From Leidyana gryllorum EB-2025a (taxonomy: Eukaryota; Apicomplexa), in NCBI GenBank assembly GCA_048772705.1, contig JBLWGC010000230.1, positions 1,488,001-1,552,000 on the forward strand: DNA of 64,000 nucleotides, given 5' to 3'. Positions 45,885 to 55,271 of the stretch are shown here, piece by piece (within the stretch, counting starts at the first letter, position 1; each line of letters opens with the position of its first letter). Below the pieces are notes generated by a model. That model saw only the letters and a program-made list of their open reading frames with translations. It made no database searches and was not told the origin of the DNA. Both the position numbers and the translations under genes were made by a program.

Positions 45885-48877
45885 TCACTGCCGGCCTCGC
45901 CCGCGTCCGCGACCACGGCCGCCGCCACGCCCTCCACGACCTCGACCTCTTCCTCCACCTCCACGTCCAGCCTTGTCACCGGAGGATCGTTTGTTGCCGT
46001 GAGATGAAGGTCTATCAGTGAATCCAAGTATGACTTCTTCGCTTAGTAGTTCACGAACAGCTACCGTCAAGTAACTAGACCTCGGTAAGCTGCAACTGAT
46101 CAGTACAGCACCCAGTCCACTTGACGCTGGTGGAGGCGGGCCTCCATCAGTAGCCGCATCCTCAGTAGCTCCGCCCGCCGCATCGTTACTGGGATCGTCG
46201 AGAGGGTTCTCCAGCTCGCACTCCAACGGCTTGAGCCCACAAGTGAACGTGTCCTTCCGAGCTATCGCTCGGCCCAATAGACGGTCATTGTCAGTGGCCA
46301 GTATGGGTTTTTCTGGATCGAATTCTCCGGCCTTGTAAATCCGGTAGTCAAAGTCGCCAACCTTCTCAATCATGGTACGGTAATTGCCAGCCAGTTTGAT
46401 AAGGCGGTGACGATTGTCATCCTGTAATACAGACGATCGAACACGTGTGTGACTCAACGACTTACCCGAAAATCATCAAGAGACACGCCCAGCAGATCTT
46501 TCGGTAACCGTTCGTATTCCTCAACCATGTTGGAAGGATACTGTACATCAGCCCCGGGCAGGGGAAGTACCACATCGTATATTGTGTACCGCGCAGCTTC
46601 TTCAGCCGACTCAATTTCCTTCACTCCGAACCACTGGCTATCATAGACTGGTACAAAGGGAGGAATGATGGATGAAATACGATATCCGATCAGCTTACCA
46701 AGCTCTTCAAGATTCCCGTCAGCAGACTCATCCATGTCTTCATCAGCCTGTGTCATGGCTCCTTCAGTACCTGGTGCGGAAGGTGCTGCGCTCTCTTTCT
46801 CGGCTTGATCTGTGCCGCTCAGTCGCACAAGATCGCCAACAACAGGTTGAGAAGCTCCATATTTGGATATGCGAGCACTCACGACGCCATTCCACACAAG
46901 GCTTTGGGCAGCATGATAGTACAGGGCCAGTGAGTTTTTGGGGAGCTGTTGCAGAGCCGGAATGAAGCTGTTGGGCTCTTTTTTGAGACTTTGCAGCACT
47001 GCTCTCTCCAGATGATGCCAGGGGGCCAGATTTGCGAGAGCCTTATCAATATCTCTGTCTTCCAAATAGAACTTCGGTCCAAAGTTATAGCTCGGACGTC
47101 GTCGTTTTCCATTGTCGTTGTCATTGCCTGGAGTCTCATTGACTTCTTCTAAGACTTCTCCGGCGCCAATGTCGCCTTCTTCTGTTTTCATTTTCTTAGT
47201 TGGAGGTTCCCCTTCAGCTTTTGCCGTCCCGGATTCTTCGGTGTCCGGATCGACATAGTCCTCACCTCGCAACTCACAGAGCCATCTGTCGTGTTCCTTC
47301 TCATCGCCAAGAATGAGTCGAACAGCGCGTTCGTGCTTGTGCGCCAGTAAGGCGGCTCCGACATCCTGAGTGCGGATCCGCTTGGTCCCGAATCGTTGTA
47401 AGCCAAAGTAGTTGATGAACCCGTCTCTTCTGAGTACATCGCACAGCTCGGCTATCTTGTCTTCCCCAAAGCCTTCAACATCGACGTCCCGAATGACCAA
47501 TTTGAAGTTATTTCCTTTAAGATCCCCAAGACGTAAGCGTTTGTGGACATAAGTGAGATCTGACACACGAACTCCACGATCCCAGCTGGAGCGGCATTGA
47601 TTGGAAGGAGAAGGGAACTTACTCTTTCTTTGTTGTCGCATAGAGGAGCTGTTCTTTGTGCACCTTGAACCCGGTGACCTTTTGGACAGTGCATCCGCGA
47701 CGATCTTTGGTGCCGGCGAAGCTGAAAGTCTTGGGTCTGCATCCAACACACTCTGCGATCCGTGCGATCGCCTCAGCGGTGTCTCGGTTTGATTTGTACA
47801 TGTGAAAGGACAAGAAGGACGGCTGTTCCTTCGGCCATCGATTTTCTCCACCCCAGCCCACCCGGACGAGATGCGGAGACGATAGCGACTGGTCCAAGAG
47901 TAAGGCGATACAGGGAGGTCGGAGGGTTATACGCATGAAACGCATCCGGTCCTCGGGTTCCCCGTTGTGTCCTTTACTCGAGGGCTCACCCTCGGTCTCA
48001 CTGGGAGGAGGTGATGAGGAAAAACAATACTTGAAATCACTCACCTGACGTCTGCCGGACCCATATTGGGCAACTCCTCAACTTTGAGGTAATCCTCCAA
48101 GATGGCATTGTCAACTTTCACTGATTGAACCCGTGTGAGCAGATCAGGTGGCAGATATATCCGGCGAATGGCCATAGCTTCACGTGCTTCTCCGCTGACA
48201 TCAGCCGAGTAATCAACGGCAGCTGCGGCACCCCCGGATCGATTTTGACACTCATAGGCGTCAGAAGTGACTTGGGTTTCAGTGCTAAGGAACGGGAGTA
48301 CCCGTCGAATCACATCATGCATCTGTGTTCTCATGGCCTTGAGGGCTACAGCTGTGGGCTCTGAGCGTGTCATTGCAAACAGATTGGCGTCTCCAACCAG
48401 ATAACAGTGCGCTTTCTTCATCAACTGCTTGGCGTCTTCCACATTCAGTGCTCCCCACACCCTCTTATTGTCGGTAGCCTCCTCGACTCCGTCTTGATCG
48501 ACCGCTGGGGGATTGTTCGCCTTGTAGACTCGAGCGTCATACAGCAATGCAGCATTGATAAAAGCTTTCAGCACTTCAAGATCTTTCGCTGTCAGAAATG
48601 CCTCGTCTTTCAGAGCTTTAAGCTGCTCCTCTGTGTACTCGAATGGGACACCAGGCGTCAAGATCTCTTTGCCGCTGGTGTGCTCGACAATAGCCAGGCG
48701 AGATGCTCGTACTTCATTTGTCGACACCAAATGGGTCAGCTGACATATCTCTCCATCAAGTCCAATTTCTCGAACGTGGAAATCCTCCCAATACTTCTTC
48801 ACAACACCACCGAACCCCTTGAGATACTTCGGCCGGAGCCATCGGTCCATACAGCCAGTGAAGGGTCCACTCGACAT
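45885..48877 (-). CDS. PUS7: TruD/PUS7-family tRNA/mRNA pseudouridine synthase
   Basis: Converts uridine to pseudouridine in RNA. Exons 48045-48877, 47623-48000, 46466-47585 and 45885-46421; 955 aa, considerably longer than human PUS7 (about 660). The catalytic block SFAGTKDRRGCTVQKVT contains the conserved TruD Asp (GTKD). Downstream are LGDLKGNNFKLVIRDV, INYFGLQRFG (the family NYFGxQRFG motif) and the C-terminal DDNRHRLIKLAGNYR region. The start (MSSGPFTGCMDRWLRP) is a clean first ATG. The final 27 residues are almost purely Arg and Gly, an RGG-type tail that probably binds RNA or is methylated; this is unusual for the family. Introns are 37-44 nt. ALG2 ends 60 bp upstream on the same strand. 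Confidence 0.93.
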
Positions 48878-48937
48878 TTGGGCAGGCCCTACTCAGCAGG
48901 ACACAAAACCCAAACCGAAAAAAAAAACTAAACAATG

Positions 48938-50666
48938 TCACAGTTCCTTCAATCTCTTCAGTACGGTGTCCCTGAAGGTTCCTGATGATCAAAAGATCAG
49001 TCATCCGCCACTAACACGATAGATACACTCACCAAAGTCGAATTTCAGCGCTTGTTCTCGACAAGCGTCAGCCACAGCAAGATCGCTCCGACGCATGTAC
49101 CACTGCTCGATGGCGTCAGCGAAATGCTCCACAGATTGTGGACACAAGGATCCCTGCCCCCAAACTCATCATAGGAACCCACTTCAGACTGCCCTTTCTC
49201 ACCGTCTTTCCGTCCGCAACAGTCTCTTTTGGGCCTCCTGAATCCATTGCTACTACAGGAGTTCCCATTGACATAGACTCAATGGGCACAATGCCAAAGT
49301 GCTCATTCGCAGGGGTATATACAACCACAGCTGCATATTGAATCAGCGCCCGCACCTTGGCATCGTCCAGCGAACGTAATAACAGCATCTGTGGGATCCG
49401 CAAAGCAATGATTAACCATACCGTGGAGCACACAAGAAAGGCAGAGAGACACTTCCACTCACACACCACCCTAATTAGTAGACACACAATCGACGGCATT
49501 GCCTGCTGGTCGACAACACGGCCGAAGGGACCCATACACCTTCAAACACATCAGCAGAACACATTAGCAGCACGCACACACACACGCGCAGCAGTACAGC
49601 AACTCACATTCTCCGAGCTTAGATAACTGGATTGGCGTCTGTACTCCTCAAGTTCCCGAAGGCATTCCACGTTACCAGCTACTTCCGCATCATATCCACC
49701 ACAAATGACCAGTTTTACACCGGCTGGCAGTTTTCGACTTCTCTGCAGTTCGGGTGTGTACACCATACGGTTCCAGCAGATCTGAAGGAGACTCACCAAG
49801 AGCTTTTCGAAGGCTTTAACGGCTAACAAGTGGTTCTTCTTGCGTTCGTACCGATTAAGACTCAGCACATAGCATTTAGCACCAAGGTCGGGGGGCAAAT
49901 CCTCATTGCGAGGCCCGAGCCCTGTGCGGATAACACACGGATATAGAACTTCCAATTTACTCCTGCTGTAAGTAGCGGGCCGTTGATGCACGAGGAGACT
50001 TACTTGTCAAGATGATCACCAAACTCTTCTAAGAATTTCCCCTTAGTATAATTGGAGTTGACAATGACAGCATCGCAAGCAGATATCCCGTATTGCTCGA
50101 GTTTGGCGATGGTCAATCGGTAAAGCCGTCTGCCAAACTGCTGCAATGCAGACCCTTTGGTCTTCAAGTGGTCTGGCGCATAGAGGGTCTCGGGAAAATG
50201 ACCATAAAAGACAACTTTGTGGGCTAGTAAGCCCAGCACAGGATTGAACATTGCCAGTTGGTCATTGACGACCACTGACCACTTCTCCCCTCGGCGAACG
50301 AACCTGCAGATGGACCATTATCGACGAGCACAGTTGTAGGGAGGAGGGACGGGTGTGTGGGGGAGCGAGCAGTACTGACAATCTGACCCATAAGAGGGCG
50401 AGCAAGAGGTAGAGTAGTCGAAGCACTGAAGAGAGTACTGTGAGACCTCCTTTCACGTTCCTGGGGATCCAAGCACCATATGTTTTAATCGCGAATAGCT
50501 TCGTTCTGCACTCTGACAAACACCGCGCAGGATCAAAACGAGTGGTCGCGATTGTGGTGGGTATCTTGGCATCCCCAGTTGCGCGTGCAAGCGAGACTAC
50601 GAGGCGTTCAGCTCCTCCAATGCCCAAATCGAGGTGGAAGAAGAGCACTGATTTCAGTGTTCCCAT
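48938..50666 (-). CDS. ALG2: ALG2 alpha-1,3/1,6-mannosyltransferase
   Basis: GT4-type enzyme adding the second and third mannoses to the dolichol-linked oligosaccharide on the cytosolic ER face. Exons 50380-50666, 50004-50303, 49797-49965, 49608-49742, 49203-49388, 49033-49153 and 48938-48981; 413 aa, matching human ALG2 (416). The N-terminus reads HLDLGIGGAERLVVSLA, then WSVVVNDQLAMF, VVFYGHFPETLY, LSLNRYERKKNH, LVICGGYD and the donor-binding YTPANEHFGIVPIE with SGGPKETV. A hydrophobic LRLLYLLLALLW stretch may anchor it to the membrane. The first intron uses donor GTCAGT, less typical, but restores a family-like WSVVVNDQ join. The 54-nt intron 49743-49796 is a stop-free codon multiple; removing it restores the LPAGVKLVICGGYD spacing. 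Confidence 0.94.
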
Positions 50667-50704
50667 ATGAGTAATCTAGAACGAATTTTCCGTGCACTTG
50701 AAGA
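50667..50704. promoter_or_regulatory. 38-bp divergent promoter spacer, ALG2 / CSN5
   Basis: Only 38 bp separate the start codons of ALG2 (minus) and CSN5 (plus). No named motif can be assigned; the region must carry both start regions or share them with coding DNA. Confidence 0.55.
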
Positions 50705-51970
50705 ATGTCCCTACCACCTCCACTACCTCCCACATACTTTGAGAGGGTCCGCATCACCCCTCAAGCCTTAGTTAAGATGGTGAGAAGAAGTTGTGTTGGT
50801 TTCATATGTGGGTCAGACACAACATGCGTTATCGGGCGGCGACTTGGAGGTGATGGGTTTGCTTATGGGGACTGCTCGAATGGATAGCCCAGAAAGAGGC
50901 GATTTTATCATTGTTGACAGTGTAGCGTTGCCCGTTCACGGCACGGAGACTCGTGTCAACGCTGGGGAAGAAGCGAATGAGTTTATGGCCAAGTTTGCCG
51001 CCATGGAGGCTAAGGTCGGTTGACGAGTCCAATCCAGGCAAATTGCTCAGCTTCAAAATAGGTACAGAGCTGTGGGCTGGTATCACACCCATCCCGGATA
51101 CCGCTGTTGGCTGTCGGCGATTGATGTCAGTACTCAAAAGCTATACCAAGCCTTTCAAGATCCTTGGGTGGCCATTGTAATAGACCCTCACAACACGGTG
51201 GCCAACTCGAGAGTCGATGTGAGTGTTGTTAGACTCTGTGGGGCCCCAATGACACCGAACTGTCCAGATCGGTGCTTTCCGCACCTTCCGCGAGCCGCAG
51301 CCTCAAATAGGGCAAATGCAACTGGACTTTCAGGACGAGGTCGGCTCGAAGGCCAAACTCCACGAATTTGGAGCGAGCGCCCAAGAGTAAGCCGCCAAGT
51401 ACTTCAACTCCTTCTCTTTCCCTCCCCCCGGTCTCTCTTTGCCCCTTACTCTCTCCCCGGTCTCTCGCTCACTTTCGCTGTGTCTCAGTTACTATTCACT
51501 GCCGGTTGAGATTTTGACGATGGCCTGTACTGCGAGTTTGTTGGCAGATTTGGGTCCCACGATTCAGTGGCCACTCGAGAGTGTCGGGGCGGATCATAAT
51601 ACGCTGGCGTCGTCAATCTCACAGATACTCCAAGCCTTCAAGGTACAGTTGCCACGGGCGAGAAGCTGCAGTGTTTAACTCTCTGTCTTCTCAGCCATTG
51701 GATTTACGCCCTCTATTGCAACGATTCAAGAGTACTTGTGGTGCCATGGGGGACCAACTGTCCGACAACCGACCAAAGCCTCAGGGGACTACTCCGAAAG
51801 GCGTTGTGAGAATGTCGCTTGAAGAGGCTTTGTGAGTGATTGTCGAGGTCAGAGAGACATATGTTGGACATTTGTGCAGATCGGCGTTGGAATCAGCTTA
51901 TAGATTCTCTCCCACAACAGTTGATATGTCAAAAGCTTTGTATGAGCTCGGAGAGGCAGAAACCGATTAG
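50705..51970 (+). CDS. CSN5: COP9 signalosome subunit 5 (JAMM deneddylase)
   Basis: Zinc metalloprotease that removes NEDD8 from cullins. Exons 50705-50779, 50817-51014, 51051-51218, 51268-51386, 51489-51642, 51695-51831 and 51880-51970; 313 aa. The JAMM motif is intact: Glu in LEVMGLLMG, then [14 protein letters not shown] (H-x-H-x7-S-x2-D). [14 protein letters not shown] and [10 protein letters not shown] are typical of CSN5 rather than of Rpn11. The second intron uses donor GTCGGT with acceptor TTGCTCAG, chosen because it restores a continuous [15 protein letters not shown]. The last intron (51832-51879) is inferred: without it the protein would stop at EEAL; with it a helical tail ending YELGEAETD is added. 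Head to head with ALG2. Confidence 0.94.
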
Positions 51971-51988
51971 CTTGCAACAACTCGCGGC

Positions 51989-52336
51989 ATGCGCACCTTG
52001 GACCCTATACTCTCTGATCAGTGGTGCAGCTACTTCGTTGGTATAGTTTCAGGCCCCGAGAATGCCAAGCGCTGTGCGTTTACCATCTTCGTGAGTATCT
52101 CACCCCTCTGGCGACCTCATACCGGCTCGTAGTTCCGCAATGGAAGCGCACCGACAAAAATGGAAGGAGGTGAGATCACGTGCGCGCTGATACCCGTTTC
52201 ATTCATTCTGTCATCAGATGATGGCCCGTCAAAAACGTCAACGCGACGTCCGAGACTCACTCCGGAAGATCAAAGACTCTCAGCTGGACATGCGGAAGTT
52301 CTTTCCTCCCATCAATCGTGCCAACGCCCCCAATGA
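51989..52336 (+). other. Upstream overlapping reading frame across two introns
   Basis: An 85-codon frame begins at ATG 51989 (MRTLDPILSDQWCSY), crosses a GT-AG intron at 52091-52132 and then the first intron of the next gene (52170-52217), and stops at 52334-52336 in a different frame from that gene. It stays open and in phase through both splices. It could be an upstream ORF in the next gene's leader, a separate small gene or chance. No domain was recognised. Confidence 0.3.
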
Positions 52337-53855
52337 GAGAGACTAGTAAGCGAGTCGTCGCTCTGGCAGAATCAAACGCCGACTATCAGCCGCATTCTAC
52401 GCGAGAGAGTCAAGAAAGTTGCATATAAACAAAAGGAAGCTCTGCATGAGTTTCATGAGAACATCCAGGAAGAGAGAAAGAGCGACATTGAGGGTCGCAA
52501 TCTCCTACTTCAAGGCGTACACTTACTCAACGCCAAGTACCATCTTGAAACCTTTGACCCTCCACGAGACGATATGATGGTGATTTATGATCTCGTTCAA
52601 GAGCTCGCAGACGCCTTTGTCCCCTGGGCTAACTACTTTGTTCATCATGAGAACAAAGAGGCCGTCGACGAAAAGTTCTGGACCATTGGCCCCTTCTGGT
52701 CCAGCTTGTATACGTGGCCCCGTCTTCAACGTCTACTCACTCTCCATAATCTCGTTATCCGTTTGGAACAGTAAGCAGCACGTCGCTCCTTCCACTATCC
52801 ATTTCGTCTCCCTCGACAGGTTGGACGGTGAGTTAGAGAAGGTCGTCGAGCCATTTGGTGTTCGTATCGCACAACACAACCCGCTCTATGAACTGCGACT
52901 CGCCGAAGATTTGCTCAGTAAGGACCCATGGATTTCAGAAGTCGCTTTGGTTGAAATCCTTCTTGAAAAGTTCGATCCACTGGTCGAATGTGTACTCAAC
53001 ATGAAAACCCAACCAGCTGCACCCCCATCTCAAGGAATGGTTGGCAATCCCATCTATCATCCAAATGCCATGTCACACCCTCCAGCCTATGAGGAAAGCT
53101 TTGAGACCATAGGGGCTGGCGGTTATGACGCCTCATATGCTGTCGCAGCTGCTGCTGCTGCTAACGGCCCCCCCTCGGCCCCCTATCCTTACTCCGCCCC
53201 GGCCCCAGAATATCAAGCCTACCCTCCTGCAGGACCTCAACAGCGGTACATTAGAGCCACCATATACCCGTCAGACTCTAATCAAACACCCAGAGAGCAG
53301 CCCAGCCTGTTTCACACATATGACTTGTCAGAGGTCATGGACACACAGCCTCCGAGCGGTGTCCAGCTTCTCTCCCCTCCAGGCATGGGCCATCAGCTAC
53401 CAGGCGGCGTCGCACCTCCATGGGCAACTAGTGCCATGCTCCCCCCGACTACAGTCTTCAAACCCGTCTGCCAACAGCCGCCTCAACTCAGCTACCCCGC
53501 CCCTACAGGAGGAGGTATGATCCCTCAGGGTGAAATGCTGGGATACCAAGGAGCTGATTTCCAGTATAGTGCACCGCCACATACGGAACAAGAGTTTGAA
53601 GAAGAACATTACTCTATGGAACAAGAGGTAGAACCAATGCAACACCAACACCCCGAGGAGCCAGCTAATATCGGACCCGTTAGAGGCAGAGAGCTAGGTG
53701 CCATCCGTCGTCGGGAAGATCTCGATTCAGATGCTTCGAAGAGATCCGCCAGTTTCTGGACCATCCTCCGTGATAACGTGGTGCGATCACTAACACCCTC
53801 TCGGCATGATGCTGGCGACTCCTCTTCCCACCACTCAAGCAGCAAATTCTGCTGA
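52140..53855 (+). CDS. Unrecognised coiled-coil protein with a Pro/Gln-rich tail
   Basis: Exons 52140-52169, 52218-52345, 52390-52770 and 52820-53855 give 524 aa. The first 240 or so residues are helical and charged (RQKWKEMMARQKRQRDVRD; RERVKKVAYKQKEALHEFH) and include a conserved-looking Trp-rich block, KFWTIGPFWSSLYTWPRLQ. They resemble a coiled-coil or BAR-like membrane-curving module in overall pattern, but I could not confirm a family. From about residue 245 the protein is Pro-, Gln-, Tyr- and Ala-rich with an eight-residue Ala-rich run, ending in a Ser/His-rich basic tail. The start is the first ATG of its frame after an acceptor-like CTCGTAG. It converges with FAM32A (49 bp between stops). 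Confidence 0.65.
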
Positions 53856-53904
53856 CAGTGGGGCAGAAGATGACGCCTTCCAACATTCGACCCCCTTCAA
53901 GCAG

Positions 53905-54429
53905 TCATCCAGGACCCACCTTGGGTATGTCGAAATCTGTTTATTTTAGTTCATTATATTCAATCCCTTCTTCTCAACCATTGACTTACGTTCGGATAGT
54001 TTAGCCAACTGGGAATTGAATTGAGCCATTCTTTCCCGGTGAGTCAGACTCAATCTCTTCTCAATCCGCTCCTTCCGCCGTAAATGTCTCGCTAACTGGA
54101 ACGACTTCTCTGCCGGAGTCAAATGTTCGAGCTCCATTATACGCCTGATGTCCCCAGCCACATCATCGAGTTCTTCGTCAAATCCTTTGGGTAAACTTGG
54201 CACTACAGAGTCCTGCTTTTCAGCCATTTTGGCCACAGCATTGTCAGTGTCTCGCTGAGCAGCAGCTTCTACGTCTTCCATCGTTCGCTCAGGCGGCCTT
54301 CGTTTCCCCTTTGTACTGCCGCCGCTCGTTGTACCCCCTCTGCACCAAATGAATACCATAAACCGAAATCACTCACTTTGTATTCTTCAGCTTCAAACCA
54401 CCCTTCCGTACATGGCGGTATTCGTCCAT
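53905..54429 (-). CDS. FAM32A: FAM32A-like spliceosomal protein
   Basis: FAM32A is a small basic protein found in catalytic spliceosomes, where it helps the second splicing step. Exons 54377-54429, 53990-54339 and 53905-53936; 144 aa. The first exon gives MDEYRHVRKGGLKLKNTK, matching the family's GPLKLKG-type N-terminus. The second ends with a THRERMAQFNSQLAKLSE helix, and the last exon, only nine residues plus stop, restores the diagnostic end EHFDIPKVGPG. Without both introns removed neither end would match. The middle is more acidic than in animals. The tail lacks the final Trp of the animal DIPKVSW motif. Confidence 0.88.
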
Positions 54430-54606
54430 TATTCCTCAGTCGCGACGAGCCGGAACGCTCACAATGTGGTAAACAAGGATGGTTATTATGCTCAGCACAC
54501 CTGCAGCAGTCGTCCTCTGCTATAACAAAACAATCTTCTTTCTTTGACTTACCCACTACGTTGCACAGCAGGTATATCTCTGCGTCCATTTTATATGTGC
54601 ACTTGT

Positions 54607-55206
54607 TCAAAAGACTTTTGCAATTCCAGAGGAAATTGGCTCGTCTGTATCAATGTCACCACTACCAAACAGAGAAATATACGTATGAGTACACACCCCC
54701 TTACGACGATTTCTCTCAGTTTCCGGATCGCTACATTTCTGACCGAATTGTGGCGTCATCACAATCAGTGGCACGAACAGGTTCTCATAGATCTCTCTGG
54801 ACACAAAGTAACCATTTATAACACCCACCACCAACTCACTTCAACGATGTTTTCAGACTCTTCATTTTCGGATCTGTCAGAATTACAAACTTGAACCCAC
54901 TCAACGACTCAAAGAAATGCAGTTTGTAACTCGGCGTCGTCAGCGTCTCAAAGGGGATGTTGGTGCCCATCGCTCCTGCATCGTTCCCTTCACTGCAGAA
55001 TAACAGTCTCAGACCCCAATCGAACGCGCAACTCACAATGGTTGCGACACCTTTGAGCAAAACCGTTTCAAAGAGAACACCAGTCCATGCAGTAACTCCT
55101 CCCGCCTGGACGCCAAACGTCCCTTCAGATTACGTCCACCACTGTTCCATATATGCCTATACAGACAGAATCTTCGGTCAAATATGTAGAACGCGTATAC
55201 CGCCAT
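54607..55206 (-). CDS. TRAPPC1: TRAPP complex subunit 1 (Bet5), 3' end uncertain
   Basis: Core subunit of the TRAPP tethering and Rab-GEF complexes in ER-Golgi traffic. Exons 55037-55206, 54840-54992 and 54607-54796 give 170 aa. The start MAVYAFYIFDRRFCLYRHIW matches the family's first strand, followed by REELLHGLVFSLKRFCSKV, SYKLHFFESLSGFKFVI and IYENLFVPLIVM, the longin-fold landmarks of TRAPPC1 rather than of the PDZ-containing TRAPPC4. After residue 120 or so the match fades. A strong acceptor (CTCTGTTTGGTAG, near 54672) suggests a further intron and a different C-terminus, so the stop at 54607 is provisional. Human TRAPPC1 is 145 aa. Confidence 0.82.
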
Positions 55207-55271
55207 CCAGTTACTGAAATTATCTACTTTTCACCTCCACTACTCTTGTGGCCCAACTAACACCTAACTAT

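Noticed and set aside
52574-52774. Alternative long plus-strand frame beginning at 52587 for the Pro-rich protein
   Set aside because: It reads through the 52771-52819 intron; the multi-exon model gives a continuous helical protein.
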